Shown: positions 53,857 to 62,548, counted from the stretch's first letter. The stretch is 64,000 nucleotides of DNA from Sphaerisporangium rufum (GCF_016863395.1 NZ_BOOU01000085.1:1-64000); one strand, 5' to 3'. Program-made: numbers and translations. Notes: generated by a model not told the origin, from the letters alone.

Positions 53857-54914
53857 CCGCCGGCCCGCGGGGTGACGTCGCGCAGCCGCGCGGTGGCGAA
53901 CTCCTTGAACCCGGTCTCGAAGTCCACGGTCGGCCGCCAGTCCAGCTCGGCCATCAGCCGCTCGGGGGAGGCGGCGATGTGCCGGATGTCGCCCAGCCGG
54001 TAGGTGCCGCTGATGTACGGCTCCTGCCCGCCGGCCGCGGCGGCCAGCACCCTGGCCATGTCGATCAGCGGCCGGGGGTCGCCGCTCGCCACGTTGAACG
54101 CGCGGAACCCGGTCCCCTGCCACCCGGCGGCGGCCACGTTGGCCGCCGCCACGTCCCGGACGTGCACGTAGTCGCGCAGCTGCGTGCCGTCCTCGTACAC
54201 GTTCGGCGGCTCGCCGCGGTCCAGGGCGGCGCGGAAGGCCGCGACCGTCCCGGAGTACGGGCTGCCGTAGGAGATGTCCGGCCCGTACACGCTGTGGTAC
54301 CGCAGCGCGACGCACGAGCCGCCGGTCTCGTGCGCCCAGATCCGGCACAGGTACTCCTGGGCGAGCTTGGTGACCGCGTAGATGTTGCGCGGCTCGGCCT
54401 CGGCGTCCTCCAGCACCCGCACCGGGGCCAGCGGCAGCCCGCAGGACGGGCAGGGCGGGTCGAACCGCCCGGCCCGCAGGTCCTCGTCCCGCCGGGGCGC
54501 GGGGGTGACCTCGCCGTGCTCGGGGCAGGCGTAGCGGCCCTCGCCGTACACCACCACCGAGCTGGCCAGCACCAGGCGCGGGGTGCCGGCCCGCGCCATG
54601 GCGGCCAGCAGCGCCGCGGTGCCGAGGTCGTTGCAGCCGACGTACTTGGCCGCATCGAAGATCTCGCGGCCCCGCCCGGGCAGCGCGGCCTGGTGACACA
54701 CCAGGTCGACGCCCGCGACGGCCCGCTCGGCGGCCCCGTCGTCCCGCAGGTCCGCCCAGATCGTCTCCGCGCCTTCGGGGGCCGCCGGCGGCACCGGGCC
54801 GTGGGCGTCCTCCAGCGCGGCGTCGATCACGCGGACCTCGTGGCCCTTTGCCAGGAAGGCCGCCACGGCCTGCCTGCCGATGAATCCGGCTCCGCCGGTG
54901 ACCAGGATGCGCAT
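53853..54914 (-). CDS. NAD-dependent nucleotide-sugar epimerase (dTDP-hexose 4-epimerase type)
   Basis: The 353-residue extended SDR has TGGAGFIGRQAV at the N-terminus and the catalytic YAVTK. An insertion after the Ser region contains a Cys set (YACPEHGE ... CPSCGLPL), as in dTDP-L-rhamnose 4-epimerase-type enzymes. GTQLRDYVHVRDVA follows. It probably inverts C4 of the cluster's dTDP-sugar. It follows a methyltransferase gene by 28 bp and is coupled to drrA-like downstream. Confidence 0.85.
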   Translation of the reverse strand: MRILVTGGAGFIGRQAVAAFLAKGHEVRVIDAALEDAHGPVPPAAPEGAETIWADLRDDGAAERAVAGVDLVCHQAALPGRGREIFDAAKYVGCNDLGTAALLAAMARAGTPRLVLASSVVVYGEGRYACPEHGEVTPAPRRDEDLRAGRFDPPCPSCGLPLAPVRVLEDAEAEPRNIYAVTKLAQEYLCRIWAHETGGSCVALRYHSVYGPDISYGSPYSGTVAAFRAALDRGEPPNVYEDGTQLRDYVHVRDVAAANVAAAGWQGTGFRAFNVASGDPRPLIDMARVLAAAAGGQEPYISGTYRLGDIRHIAASPERLMAELDWRPTVDFETGFKEFATARLRDVTPRAGG

Positions 54915-54942
54915 TGATCCTCCTGCTCTCGCGGGCGGCCGG

Positions 54943-55680
54943 TCAGGCCTTGACGACGAAGCTCACGAAGTAGCGGGCCGGGATGACCTCCAGCACCTCG
55001 CCGAACTCCTGGCGGAGCACCGGCTCGACCTCGCGGGAGCGCAGCAGGTGGCTGCGGTAGGAGGCGGGACGCACCCGGCCGTTGGTGGCGCGCAGCATCA
55101 GCGCGCCGCCGAGGAACTTGGCGCAGTTCACCAGGTGGCGGAAGCTGCCGTGCTTGTGCCGCTGCTCCTCGTGGAAGTGGTCGATGGTCCACAGGTTGCC
55201 GACCAGGATGGCCCCCGGGGCCAGGAAGGACTTCAGCCGGCGGAGCACCTGGCGGACGTTGCCCAGGTGGTGGATCGCGTCCACGCACATCACCATGTCG
55301 GCCTGGCCGAGCCCGTGGTCGGCCCAGAAGTCGCCGCACACCATCTTCAGCGCCGGGTGGTCGACCCGCCGGGTGGCGATCTCGATCGCCTGGGGGGAGA
55401 TGTCCAGCGCGGTGATCTCGGTCGGCCTGGCCAGCTCGGCGGCCATCGCGGTGAACTCCCCGGTGCCGCAGCCGAACTCCAGCACGGTGCCGATGTCGGT
55501 GGCGTGCCGGGTCATCAGCGCGGCGATGTCCTTCTTCACCAGTTGGAGCTGGTCGCCGAAGACCGGCACCTGCTCCAGGGTGTCCCGGTCCCAGAACCGC
55601 TGGGACCAGTACGCCGCCCCGTCCGGCGGGTACCGCCGCACGATGCGCGCCCCGGCCCCAGCCATCATTTCCGCGAACAT
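54943..55680 (-). CDS. Class I SAM methyltransferase
   Basis: The 245-residue enzyme has motif I VLEFGCGTGEFTAMA, an LDISPQ acidic-loop segment and MCVDAIHHLGNVRQVL in motif IV. Its position between a secreted-protein gene and the sugar epimerase favours a sugar N-, O- or C-methyltransferase, but a polyketide target is equally possible. ATG 55680 has GGGAGG upstream. Confidence 0.85.
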   Translation of the reverse strand: MFAEMMAGAGARIVRRYPPDGAAYWSQRFWDRDTLEQVPVFGDQLQLVKKDIAALMTRHATDIGTVLEFGCGTGEFTAMAAELARPTEITALDISPQAIEIATRRVDHPALKMVCGDFWADHGLGQADMVMCVDAIHHLGNVRQVLRRLKSFLAPGAILVGNLWTIDHFHEEQRHKHGSFRHLVNCAKFLGGALMLRATNGRVRPASYRSHLLRSREVEPVLRQEFGEVLEVIPARYFVSFVVKA

Positions 55681-55704
55681 ATGTTCCTCCCGTTCGAGTG
55701 GCCG

Positions 55705-57189
55705 TCAGGGCGACGGTGCCCGTACGACATGGATGTCCTGTGGGTTGTCCGGTGTGTCGTTGGTCAGGACGAGCGCCGCGTGGAAGCCCGCCCTGGTGTG
55801 CCCGAGCCCGACGGAGGTCCCCAGGTAGGGGGCGCCCGACCAGGTGGCCGCCTTCTCGATGTCGAACGGCCCGGCCAGGTGCCGTTCCCGCCACGCCTTC
55901 GGGGCGGTCGCGCACCGCGGGCCGCGGCAGGTGAGCATCCAGACGTCGGTGGGGGCGCCCGGATCGGGGGTGTTGGCACGGAAGTCGTGGTAGGTGACGG
56001 CCACCTCGCCGCTGTCCCCCACGTCCACCTGCGGCAGGAACGCCTGGCCGGCGCCGCCCGCCGGGCTGTCCGGCGACCGGTCCACCCGGATGGGCGCGGT
56101 CCACCGCCGCCCGCCGTCATAGGAGGCGGACAGCCCGATCGAGCTGCGGCTGGCCGCCATGGTCGCGTCTCCCCACACCGCGTACAGCGCGCCGGTGCGC
56201 CGGTCCACCCCCAGGTCGGGGACGAGCCCGCGGGCGCTGACCGGGCGTACGGCGTCCGGCAGCAGCGGGTCGTTCACCGCCGTGGTGGTGATGGTGGCCG
56301 GCGCCGACCAGGTGGCCCCGCCGTCGGCGGAGCGCGCCGCGCGGATCCGCGACGGGATGGCCGGATTCGGCGGTCCGGCGACCGGGAAGTCGCCCTCGTA
56401 GAACAGGTTCACCAGGTCGCCGCCCGGCAGGACCGCGATCTGGTTGCCGACCGTCCCGGCGCCCGGCTCGGCCGGCCGGTGGATCGCCCGGGCGGGCTCG
56501 AAGGTGCGGCCGCCGTCGACCGTCCGGGTGAACATGAGCTCGTGCCGGTTGTCCTCGGCCCGGGCCCGGTTCCACACCACGTAGGCGCGCGAGGGGTCGC
56601 GCGGGTCGGTGGTGATGGACGGCCGGTCGTTGAAGTAGGCCGGGTTCGGGTCGCGGATCAGCTCGACCGGGTCCGACCAGGTGGCGCCGTCGTCGTCCGA
56701 CCGGTAGGCGAGGATGACGATGGAATCACCCCACGAGGAGGCCATCGCCACCGCGAGCAGCCGCCCGCCGGTGGTGTAGGCGACCGCGGGGTTGCTGGTG
56801 CCGCTGAAGGGCCCGCCGGAGCACTTGGTGAGCTTGGGGAGCGGGGTGCTCCGCCAGGTCGTCCCGCCGTCCCTGGTGGTGGCCACGACGATGCCGCCGC
56901 GGGCCGCGCCGGAGGCGGACCGGTCCTGCTGCCAGGCGACCGCGATCCGGCGGGGGTCGTGCGGTCGGGTGGCCAGCCAGGGCTCGAACTCGGTGTTGTT
57001 CACCTTCACCGGATCCGCGCAGCTCGCGAAGGGGGAAGGCCCGGACACCGTGACGGAGCCGGCCGGCCCCGCCGTGGCGGTGGCCTCGGCGCGGGGCGCC
57101 GGGGCGGTCACCAGGAGGGTTCCGGTGGTCACGGCGGCCAGGGCCAGGCCCATGCGTGCGGGTCGCCGGTGGATCGTGTTGCCGCTCAT
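55705..57189 (-). CDS. Secreted sialidase-fold (Asp-box beta-propeller) protein
   Basis: The 494-residue exported protein (signal peptide to about residue 37) has five Asp-box motifs (TRDGGTTW, SDDDGATW, TVDGGRTF, SADGGATW, SYDGGRRW), the mark of six-bladed sialidase-like propellers. It lacks an obvious sialidase Arg triad and FRIP motif, so exo-glycosidase activity is uncertain. It heads a SARP-type-promoter operon with methyltransferase, epimerase and ABC exporter genes, which suggests a role outside the cell in the compound's life cycle. No Shine-Dalgarno precedes ATG 57189. Confidence 0.8.
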   Translation of the reverse strand: MSGNTIHRRPARMGLALAAVTTGTLLVTAPAPRAEATATAGPAGSVTVSGPSPFASCADPVKVNNTEFEPWLATRPHDPRRIAVAWQQDRSASGAARGGIVVATTRDGGTTWRSTPLPKLTKCSGGPFSGTSNPAVAYTTGGRLLAVAMASSWGDSIVILAYRSDDDGATWSDPVELIRDPNPAYFNDRPSITTDPRDPSRAYVVWNRARAEDNRHELMFTRTVDGGRTFEPARAIHRPAEPGAGTVGNQIAVLPGGDLVNLFYEGDFPVAGPPNPAIPSRIRAARSADGGATWSAPATITTTAVNDPLLPDAVRPVSARGLVPDLGVDRRTGALYAVWGDATMAASRSSIGLSASYDGGRRWTAPIRVDRSPDSPAGGAGQAFLPQVDVGDSGEVAVTYHDFRANTPDPGAPTDVWMLTCRGPRCATAPKAWRERHLAGPFDIEKAATWSGAPYLGTSVGLGHTRAGFHAALVLTNDTPDNPQDIHVVRAPSP

Positions 57190-57195
57190 GGCAGG

Positions 57196-57238
57196 AGAAT
57201 CGCCGGGCGGGCTTTACCTCTGCTCGAAGACCGCTCGA
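57196..57238 (-). promoter_or_regulatory. SARP-type promoter of the 57189-52052 operon, predicted leaderless
   Basis: On the minus strand TCGAGCG (57238-57232), TCGAGCA (57227-57221) and degenerate TAAAGCC (57216-57210) are spaced 11 bp apart. After 8 bp comes GATTCT (57201-57196), then 6 nt, then ATG 57189. Confidence 0.65.
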
Positions 57239-57254
57239 ACGGCCGGACGTCAGG

Positions 57255-58037
57255 TCAGGCGTTTCCGCCGGTACCGACCAGTCGCGGGCCCAGGAAGGTG
57301 AGCGCGAACTCGACCGGGATCGGCCGGCCGAAGCGCTCCATCACGCGCATGCCGCGCTTGGCGATCTCCCACACCTGGTCGCCGCTGAGGCACAACACGT
57401 TGCGCAGGTGGTACGGCGTGGAGGAGCGGGTCACGCCGACGTCGGCGGGGATGTCCCGCCAGGGTTTGACGGCACGTTCCACGACCAGGACGGCCAGGTC
57501 CGAACGCCGGAGCAGGAAGGTGTCGGCGCTGACCTCTCCGGCGAGCAGGTCCTCGCCCAGGCCCCAGCAGGCGGTGACCCGCAGGGTGCCCGGATCGGGG
57601 GCGCGCACCACCGCGGTGACGCGCGCGGGGATGAAACGCTGGGCGAGCAGCAGCACGCCCTCGCCCTGCTCACGGCCGGCCGTGCGGGCCAGGAGCTCGA
57701 TCGCGGCGGTCTCCACCGCCTCGGTGCCGCGGATGTTGCGGAAGACCAGCGGGGGCGGCACCTGCTCGGCGCCGGCCACGCACACCCGCAGGTCCACCGC
57801 CGGATCGGCCTCGTGCTGGGCGAGCTCGTCGTAGGCGTCGGTGACGACGGGACCGAGCGGGCCGAGCCCGCCGCGGGGAGGAAGGGCGTCAGAGGGCACG
57901 GCGACGCAGAAACCGGCGGCACCGTGCCACTCGTCGGCCAGGGCGCTCATGCGCTCGGCCGCGGCGCGCAGCGGGCCGCCGTCCGGTCGCCGGCCCGGTG
58001 GCCACAGCAGGCGCACCGGGCCCTGGTTCGATCCCAT
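57255..58037 (-). CDS. Degenerate stand-alone PPDK/PEP-synthase N-terminal ATP-grasp-like protein
   Basis: The 260-residue protein matches the second half of the PPDK_N fold used by PEP synthase and rifampin phosphotransferase: TACWGLGEDLLAGEVSADTF (compare SWGLGE in the family) and LSGDQVWEIAKRGMRVMERF followed by GRPIPVEFAL. The usual RSSA..ED ATP-binding start is replaced by CVAGAEQV, and the swivelling His and PEP-binding domains are absent. It is probably co-transcribed with the multicopper oxidase upstream (14-bp gap). Function unknown; a resistance, scaffold or partner-dependent phosphotransfer role is possible. Confidence 0.7.
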   Translation of the reverse strand: MGSNQGPVRLLWPPGRRPDGGPLRAAAERMSALADEWHGAAGFCVAVPSDALPPRGGLGPLGPVVTDAYDELAQHEADPAVDLRVCVAGAEQVPPPLVFRNIRGTEAVETAAIELLARTAGREQGEGVLLLAQRFIPARVTAVVRAPDPGTLRVTACWGLGEDLLAGEVSADTFLLRRSDLAVLVVERAVKPWRDIPADVGVTRSSTPYHLRNVLCLSGDQVWEIAKRGMRVMERFGRPIPVEFALTFLGPRLVGTGGNA

Positions 58038-58051
58038 AGCTCCCAGGGCTC

Positions 58052-59602
58052 CTAGCTCGAGACCTCGTAGTCCGCCATCATGCCCATGTCCTCATGTTCG
58101 AGGTTGTGACAATGCAGCATGTACCTGCCTTCGTAGCCGGTGAATCTGACAATTATCCGGGTCTTCTGACCCGCTGTCAGACCGACTGTGTCCTTCAGGC
58201 CGGGATCGGCCGCCCGCTCGTCGTCCCCGAGCACCTGGAACTGGTCCAGATGGAGGTGCACGGGATGGTCGGCGCCGTCGATGTCGAGGTTCCAGATCTC
58301 CACCTCGCCGATGCGCGGCCGGGCGAAGATCTTGCCGGGGGCGTAGGTGCGGCCGTTGATGGTCCAGGTGTGCTCGTCGCCCCGCTCGAAGGAGAAGTCG
58401 CGGGTGCGCACGGCCTTGGCCGGGTCGAGCTTCTCGAACTGCGACAGCCGGCCGGGGACGCTGCTCTCGTCCCGCGCGGTGCGGGCGACCCGGAACTTCA
58501 TCACCTTGCCGGTGGACCCGTCGCCCAGCTCGTTCAGCAGCGTCAGCTCGGTACCGGGCTTGTAGCGCCCGAAGTCGATGACCACGTCGTACCGCTCGGC
58601 CGGCGCCATGGTGATCGCCTTGCGGCGCACCGGGCGTTCCAGCAGCCCGCCGTCGCTGCCGATCTGCACGAACGGCGAGGTCTCCCCCTTGTCGAGCCGG
58701 AGCCGGTACCGCCGGGCGTTGGAGCCGTTGAGCAGCCGGAAGCGGTAGCGGACGGCGTCGACCTCCAGCACCGGCCACGGCGCGCCGTTGACCAGGATGA
58801 CGTCGCCGAGCACGCCGAGGTCGAAGTCGTCCTTGACGCCGGGGGACCGGCCGGTGTTGTCCCGCGCCGGGTAGAGGAAGTCGCCGTTGTCGGCGAACGA
58901 CCGGTCGGTGATCATCAGGGGGATCTCGTGCTCGCCGCGGGGGAGCGGGAGCGCGTCCTCGGCGTCGTCGCGCAGGATGTGGAAACCTGCCAATCCTCGG
59001 TAGACCGCCGGGCCGGTGAAGTCCATCCGGTGGTCGTGGTACCAGAGGGTGGCCGCGCGCTGGTCCTGCGGGTAGACGTAGTCCTTGGCACCGTCGCTGA
59101 CCTTGGTGGGTTTCATGGTGCCGTGCGAGCCGTGCCCGGACTGGTGCACCGCGCCGGCGACCGGCATCACCAGGTCGAGGGGATACCCGTCGCTGTCGGA
59201 CGGCGTGTGGCCGCCGTGCAGGTGCGTGCTGGTGGGCACCGGCAGCTCGTTGCGGTGCCGCACCACGATGCGCCGCCCGCTTCGGCTGTCGATCGTCGGT
59301 CCCGGGAAGATCCCGTTGTAGCCCCACACGGTGGTGGCCAGCCCTGGGATGATCTCCACCTTGGCGATCTTCTGGGTGATCTCGTAGTAGTCGGTGCCAC
59401 CGTCGCTACGGGTGGGCTTCAGCACCGGCGGGATGGGCAGCGGCACCTCGAACTGCCCGGGGGCCTTGGCGTCGCTGCTCAGGTCGGCACCGGTCTCCGG
59501 GCTCGCGCCCTGCCGGCATCCGGCGGTCCCCAGGCCGCCGGCGCCCAGTAACACGCCGGCGCCCGCCGTCATCCTCAGAAAATCCCTGCGGCTGCGGGCC
59601 AT
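58052..59602 (-). CDS. Tat-exported multicopper oxidase (CotA/phenoxazinone-synthase-like), no. 1
   Basis: The 516-residue enzyme has a Tat signal (SRRDFLRM) with a lipobox-like Cys near residue 29. All copper motifs are complete: HLHGGH, WYHDH, HPVHLHLDQF and HCHNLEHEDMGMM (T1 Cys, His, axial Met). Such oxidases oxidize phenols or couple aminophenols. Here it could oxidize or dimerize the polyketide, or detoxify it outside the cell. Its promoter region carries a perfect TCTACATGTAGA palindrome. Confidence 0.92.
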   Translation of the reverse strand: MARSRRDFLRMTAGAGVLLGAGGLGTAGCRQGASPETGADLSSDAKAPGQFEVPLPIPPVLKPTRSDGGTDYYEITQKIAKVEIIPGLATTVWGYNGIFPGPTIDSRSGRRIVVRHRNELPVPTSTHLHGGHTPSDSDGYPLDLVMPVAGAVHQSGHGSHGTMKPTKVSDGAKDYVYPQDQRAATLWYHDHRMDFTGPAVYRGLAGFHILRDDAEDALPLPRGEHEIPLMITDRSFADNGDFLYPARDNTGRSPGVKDDFDLGVLGDVILVNGAPWPVLEVDAVRYRFRLLNGSNARRYRLRLDKGETSPFVQIGSDGGLLERPVRRKAITMAPAERYDVVIDFGRYKPGTELTLLNELGDGSTGKVMKFRVARTARDESSVPGRLSQFEKLDPAKAVRTRDFSFERGDEHTWTINGRTYAPGKIFARPRIGEVEIWNLDIDGADHPVHLHLDQFQVLGDDERAADPGLKDTVGLTAGQKTRIIVRFTGYEGRYMLHCHNLEHEDMGMMADYEVSS

Positions 59603-59643
59603 CGTCTCCCCCTCGTCGTCACGTTCTCGATCGTGAGCAAAAC

Positions 59644-59655
59644 TCTACATGTAGA
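59644..59655. promoter_or_regulatory. Candidate PadR operator between divergent genes
   Basis: TCTACATGTAGA is a perfect 12-bp palindrome 42 bp upstream of the multicopper oxidase and 100 bp upstream of the permease-prefix gene. A related half, TCTACTTATACA, follows at 59659. Confidence 0.6.
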
Positions 59656-59754
59656 CACTCTACTTATACATCTTAGGGTCGAGTAAACCTTGAGTAGGGG
59701 CTAAAGTAAGGGTCTGCACCCTTTCTGTCGGGCGGCCTGCCGAGGAGGCGGCAC

Positions 59755-60492
59755 ATGAGCCAGAGTCTGATCGACTCTTACATCACGGAGATGGGGCGTA
59801 GCTTGAGCGGTCCCCGCCGCCTCAAGTCCGATCTTCTCCTCGAGGCGCGCGACAGTCTGACCGATGCGGTCGACGCCTACCGCGACGCCGGTTACGCCGA
59901 AGAAGAGGCGCAGTCGATGGCGCTCGCCGACTTCGGCACGGTCGCCGAGGTGGCCCCCGCCTACCAGCGCGAGCTGGCCCTGGCGCAGGCCCGTCGCACC
60001 GCGCGCTGGTTCGTCGTCCTGATGGCCGCGCAGATGTTCCTGGCCGACGAGAGCTGGCGGTCCACGGGCGCCTGGTCCGACCAGGACCCCACGGCCGGCT
60101 ACCTCTTCTTCACCCGGTTCTGGGACTACAGCCAGATGATCTTCGTCGTGGTGGCGGTCCTGGCGCTGTTCACCTTCGGGCTCGGCGTCCGCTACGTGAG
60201 CGCCCCCTGGCGCTTCGCCCGGGCCACCGGGTGGCTGACCCTGGCGGTCCTCGGGCTGAAGGCCCTGGCCTCGGCCGCACTGCTGCTGGCCACGCCGAAC
60301 CTGGCGTCGGGCATGGTGTCGTCCATCTCCCTCACCCACCCGGCCTCGCTGTTCACCCTGCTCGGTCTGGCCATCTGGGTGTTGCCCAACTGGTACGTCG
60401 CCATCTCCGCGGTGCGCTGCGTGGCGATCTCCACCGCCCGCCGCCTCGGCACCGCCGAGCTCGGCCGGCGCCGCTCGGCGCTGTACCCCTGA
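59755..60492 (+). CDS. Membrane protein with permease-prefix domain (PadR partner)
   Basis: The 245-residue protein has an N-terminal soluble permease-prefix domain (LIDSYITEMGRSLSGPRRLK to EVAPAYQRELALAQARR, about 5-85) and four membrane helices. This domain regularly occurs next to PadR regulators of the short type, as here. ATG 59755 has GAGGAGG upstream. It may be a membrane sensor or regulator for PadR. Confidence 0.8.
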   Translation: MSQSLIDSYITEMGRSLSGPRRLKSDLLLEARDSLTDAVDAYRDAGYAEEEAQSMALADFGTVAEVAPAYQRELALAQARRTARWFVVLMAAQMFLADESWRSTGAWSDQDPTAGYLFFTRFWDYSQMIFVVVAVLALFTFGLGVRYVSAPWRFARATGWLTLAVLGLKALASAALLLATPNLASGMVSSISLTHPASLFTLLGLAIWVLPNWYVAISAVRCVAISTARRLGTAELGRRRSALYP

Positions 60493-60594
60493 ACCGCCTG
60501 CCCGCACCTGATCCCTCTTCCCTCTCGGCGCCGGCCGCCTGGTCCGGCGCCGTTCCGGCGTTTCGGCCCGGGCGCGCGTGCGCGGGGACCGAAA

Positions 60595-60639
60595 GGCCGG
60601 GCCATCCCCAGGAGATCTCCTCCCCGGGACGGCCCGGCC
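60595..60639. terminator. Stem-loop downstream of the permease-prefix gene
   Basis: GGCCGGGCC (60595-60603) pairs with GGCCCGGCC (60631-60639) and encloses a further AGGAGATCTCCT palindrome. Confidence 0.6.
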
Positions 60640-60681
60640 GGGCGGACGACGCGGCCCGCCGGCCGTGCCGGGCCGGCGGAT

Positions 60682-60705
60682 GGTGCGCGCCGGCCGGCGC
60701 GCACC
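60682..60705. repeat. Perfect 24-bp palindrome upstream of padR
   Basis: GGTGCGCGCCGG is followed immediately by its reverse complement with no spacer, about 75 bp before the padR start. It could be a binding site or cruciform. Otherwise the 285-bp gap holds only the hairpin and operator listed beside it. Confidence 0.6.
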
Positions 60706-60758
60706 CGATCCGCTGTCTTCCGCGGCTTTCTCGTTCTCCCTCTTCGAGGGTAGGCCTG

Positions 60759-60780
60759 CTACGTGTAGGCTGTCTACATG
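60759..60780. promoter_or_regulatory. Candidate PadR autoregulatory operator
   Basis: CTACGTGTAG (60759-60768) and a TCTACATG half (60773-60780) overlap the padR start codon, placing a bound repressor over the translation start. Confidence 0.55.
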
Positions 60781-61041
60781 CCAGGGACCTACTTCCTCGA
60801 CCACCACGACCGCGAGGTGCTCGCGGTCCTGGAGCGTGGGCCCCTGTACGGCTACCTCATCATGGAGGCGCTCCGGCTGCGCGCGGGCGAGGAACTCGAT
60901 CTGCCGACCGGAGGCCTCTACCCCATACTTCGCCGGCTGGAGCGCCTGGGTTACGTACGCAGCGCCTGGGTCGCCCTCGACGGCCGGCATCGCCGGACCT
61001 ACGAGCTGACCGAGATGGGACGCCAGGCGCACGTCCGGTAG
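60778..61041 (+). CDS. PadR-family transcriptional regulator, short type
   Basis: The 87-residue protein is a PadR winged helix without the long C-terminal dimer domain: VLAVLERGPLYGYLIMEAL, LPTGGLYPILRRLERLGYV and YELTEMGRQ. PadR proteins repress genes for phenolic stress or drug efflux and release on binding aromatic ligands. CTACATGTAG-like sites at its own start and upstream of the oxidases at 10986 and 59602 suggest a small regulon. No ribosome site precedes ATG 60778. Confidence 0.9.
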   Translation: MPGTYFLDHHDREVLAVLERGPLYGYLIMEALRLRAGEELDLPTGGLYPILRRLERLGYVRSAWVALDGRHRRTYELTEMGRQAHVR

Positions 61042-61054
61042 CCGGCCGGGAGGC

Positions 61055-62548
61055 TCAGGTGGTGATCTCCATCTGGGCCATCATCGCCATGGAGGAGTGC
61101 TCCAGCAGGTGGCAGTGGTACACGTACCGGCCGGTGTAGTCGTCGAACCGCACCTTGAACGTCACGGTCGACCCCGACGGCACGGTGACGGTGTCCTTCA
61201 GCCCCGCCTCGTGCCCGGTCACCGGGACGCCGTCCCGGTCCACGATCTGGAAGTGGGCCAGGTGCAGGTGCATGTTGTGCGGGATGGCCGGCCGCAGGTC
61301 ATCGTTGCGGACCCGCCACAGCTCGGTCACCCCCAGCTTCACGTGCTGGTCGATCCGCGCCGGGTCGAACGTCTTGCCGTCCAGCAGGAACGTGCCGGTG
61401 GCCAGGTCCATCTTGAAGGCCAGGTCCCGGGTGACCGTCGGCGTGCCGATGTCGGGCAGCGGGCGCAGCACGTCGGGCACCACGCTCTCGTCGTCGTCGG
61501 CGTCCCCCGCCACGTCGAAGCGCAGCACCTCACGGGTGCCCTGGTCGCCGCCGCGGTCGTTGACCAGCATGACCTGGGTACCGGTCGCGTACCGGGTGAA
61601 GTCGATCACGACCTCCACCCGCTCGCCCGGCCACACCGGCACCCGGGTCGCCGGCACCGGGGCCGGCAGCAGGCCGCCGTCCGAGGCGATCTGCACCATC
61701 TCGCCGGTCCCGTCCGCGCCGAGCAGGAAGGCCAGGTCGCGGTCCAGGCAGGTGTTCAGCAACCGGAAGCGGTACTTGCGCCGCTTGACGCGGAAGTACG
61801 GCTGCACCCGGCCGTTCACCAGGATGGTGGTGCGCGCCCGGAAGCCGCCCATCGCGTACACCAGCTGTCCCTGCTCGTCGAACTGCGCGTCCCGGAACAT
61901 CAGCGGCACGTCATGCGCGCCGCTCGGCAGCTCCAGCCGGTCCTCGTAGTCGTCCTTGATCATGTAGAAGCCGGCCAGGCCGCGGTAGACGTGCTCGGCC
62001 TCCTTGTGGTGCGCGTGGTCGTGGTACCAGAGCGTCGCGCCCGGCTGGCGGTTCGGGTAGTCGTAGGTGCGGACGGCCCCCGGGTCGAAGGTGTCGGTGG
62101 GGAAGCCGTCGCTCGCCGCCGGCACGTGCCCGCCGTGCAGGTGGACGGCCACCGGCTCGCCGGTCGCGTTGGTGTGCTCGACCACGACCCGCCGCCCGGA
62201 CCGCACCTTGATGGTGGGGCCGGTGAACAGGCCGTTGTAGGTGAGAACGTCGGTCTTCAGGCCAGGGAAGATGTCCGCCTGGGCGGGCTTGATGGCCATC
62301 CGGTACACGTCGGTGTCGGTGGTGGACCGCACCGGGCTCAGCACCGGCGGGATGGTCAGCGCCCGGGAGAACGGCGTCACCGCCGGCGCCACCGTCGCCG
62401 ACACCAGCGCCGGGGCACCCCGGTGGCCGTGCTTGCCGGCCAGGTCCAGCACCCGGCCCTCCGGCGGCGACAGCGCCGCGCGCACCGGCAGCGCGGCGGC
62501 CATCCCGCCGAGCACGCCGAGCTTCATCATGTTCCTTCTACCGATCAT
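61055..62548 (-). CDS. Exported multicopper oxidase, no. 2
   Basis: The 497-residue enzyme has a Tat-like start (GRRNMMKLGVLGGMAAAL) and complete copper motifs: HLHGGH, WYHDHAHH, NMHLHLAHFQ and HCHLLEHSSMAMM. It differs clearly from no. 1 and has a shorter signal without Cys. ATG 62548 has GGAG 8 nt upstream. It may act in oxidative coupling or quinone formation. It shares a divergent SARP-type promoter with the methyltransferase at 62716. Confidence 0.92.
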   Translation of the reverse strand: MIGRRNMMKLGVLGGMAAALPVRAALSPPEGRVLDLAGKHGHRGAPALVSATVAPAVTPFSRALTIPPVLSPVRSTTDTDVYRMAIKPAQADIFPGLKTDVLTYNGLFTGPTIKVRSGRRVVVEHTNATGEPVAVHLHGGHVPAASDGFPTDTFDPGAVRTYDYPNRQPGATLWYHDHAHHKEAEHVYRGLAGFYMIKDDYEDRLELPSGAHDVPLMFRDAQFDEQGQLVYAMGGFRARTTILVNGRVQPYFRVKRRKYRFRLLNTCLDRDLAFLLGADGTGEMVQIASDGGLLPAPVPATRVPVWPGERVEVVIDFTRYATGTQVMLVNDRGGDQGTREVLRFDVAGDADDDESVVPDVLRPLPDIGTPTVTRDLAFKMDLATGTFLLDGKTFDPARIDQHVKLGVTELWRVRNDDLRPAIPHNMHLHLAHFQIVDRDGVPVTGHEAGLKDTVTVPSGSTVTFKVRFDDYTGRYVYHCHLLEHSSMAMMAQMEITT

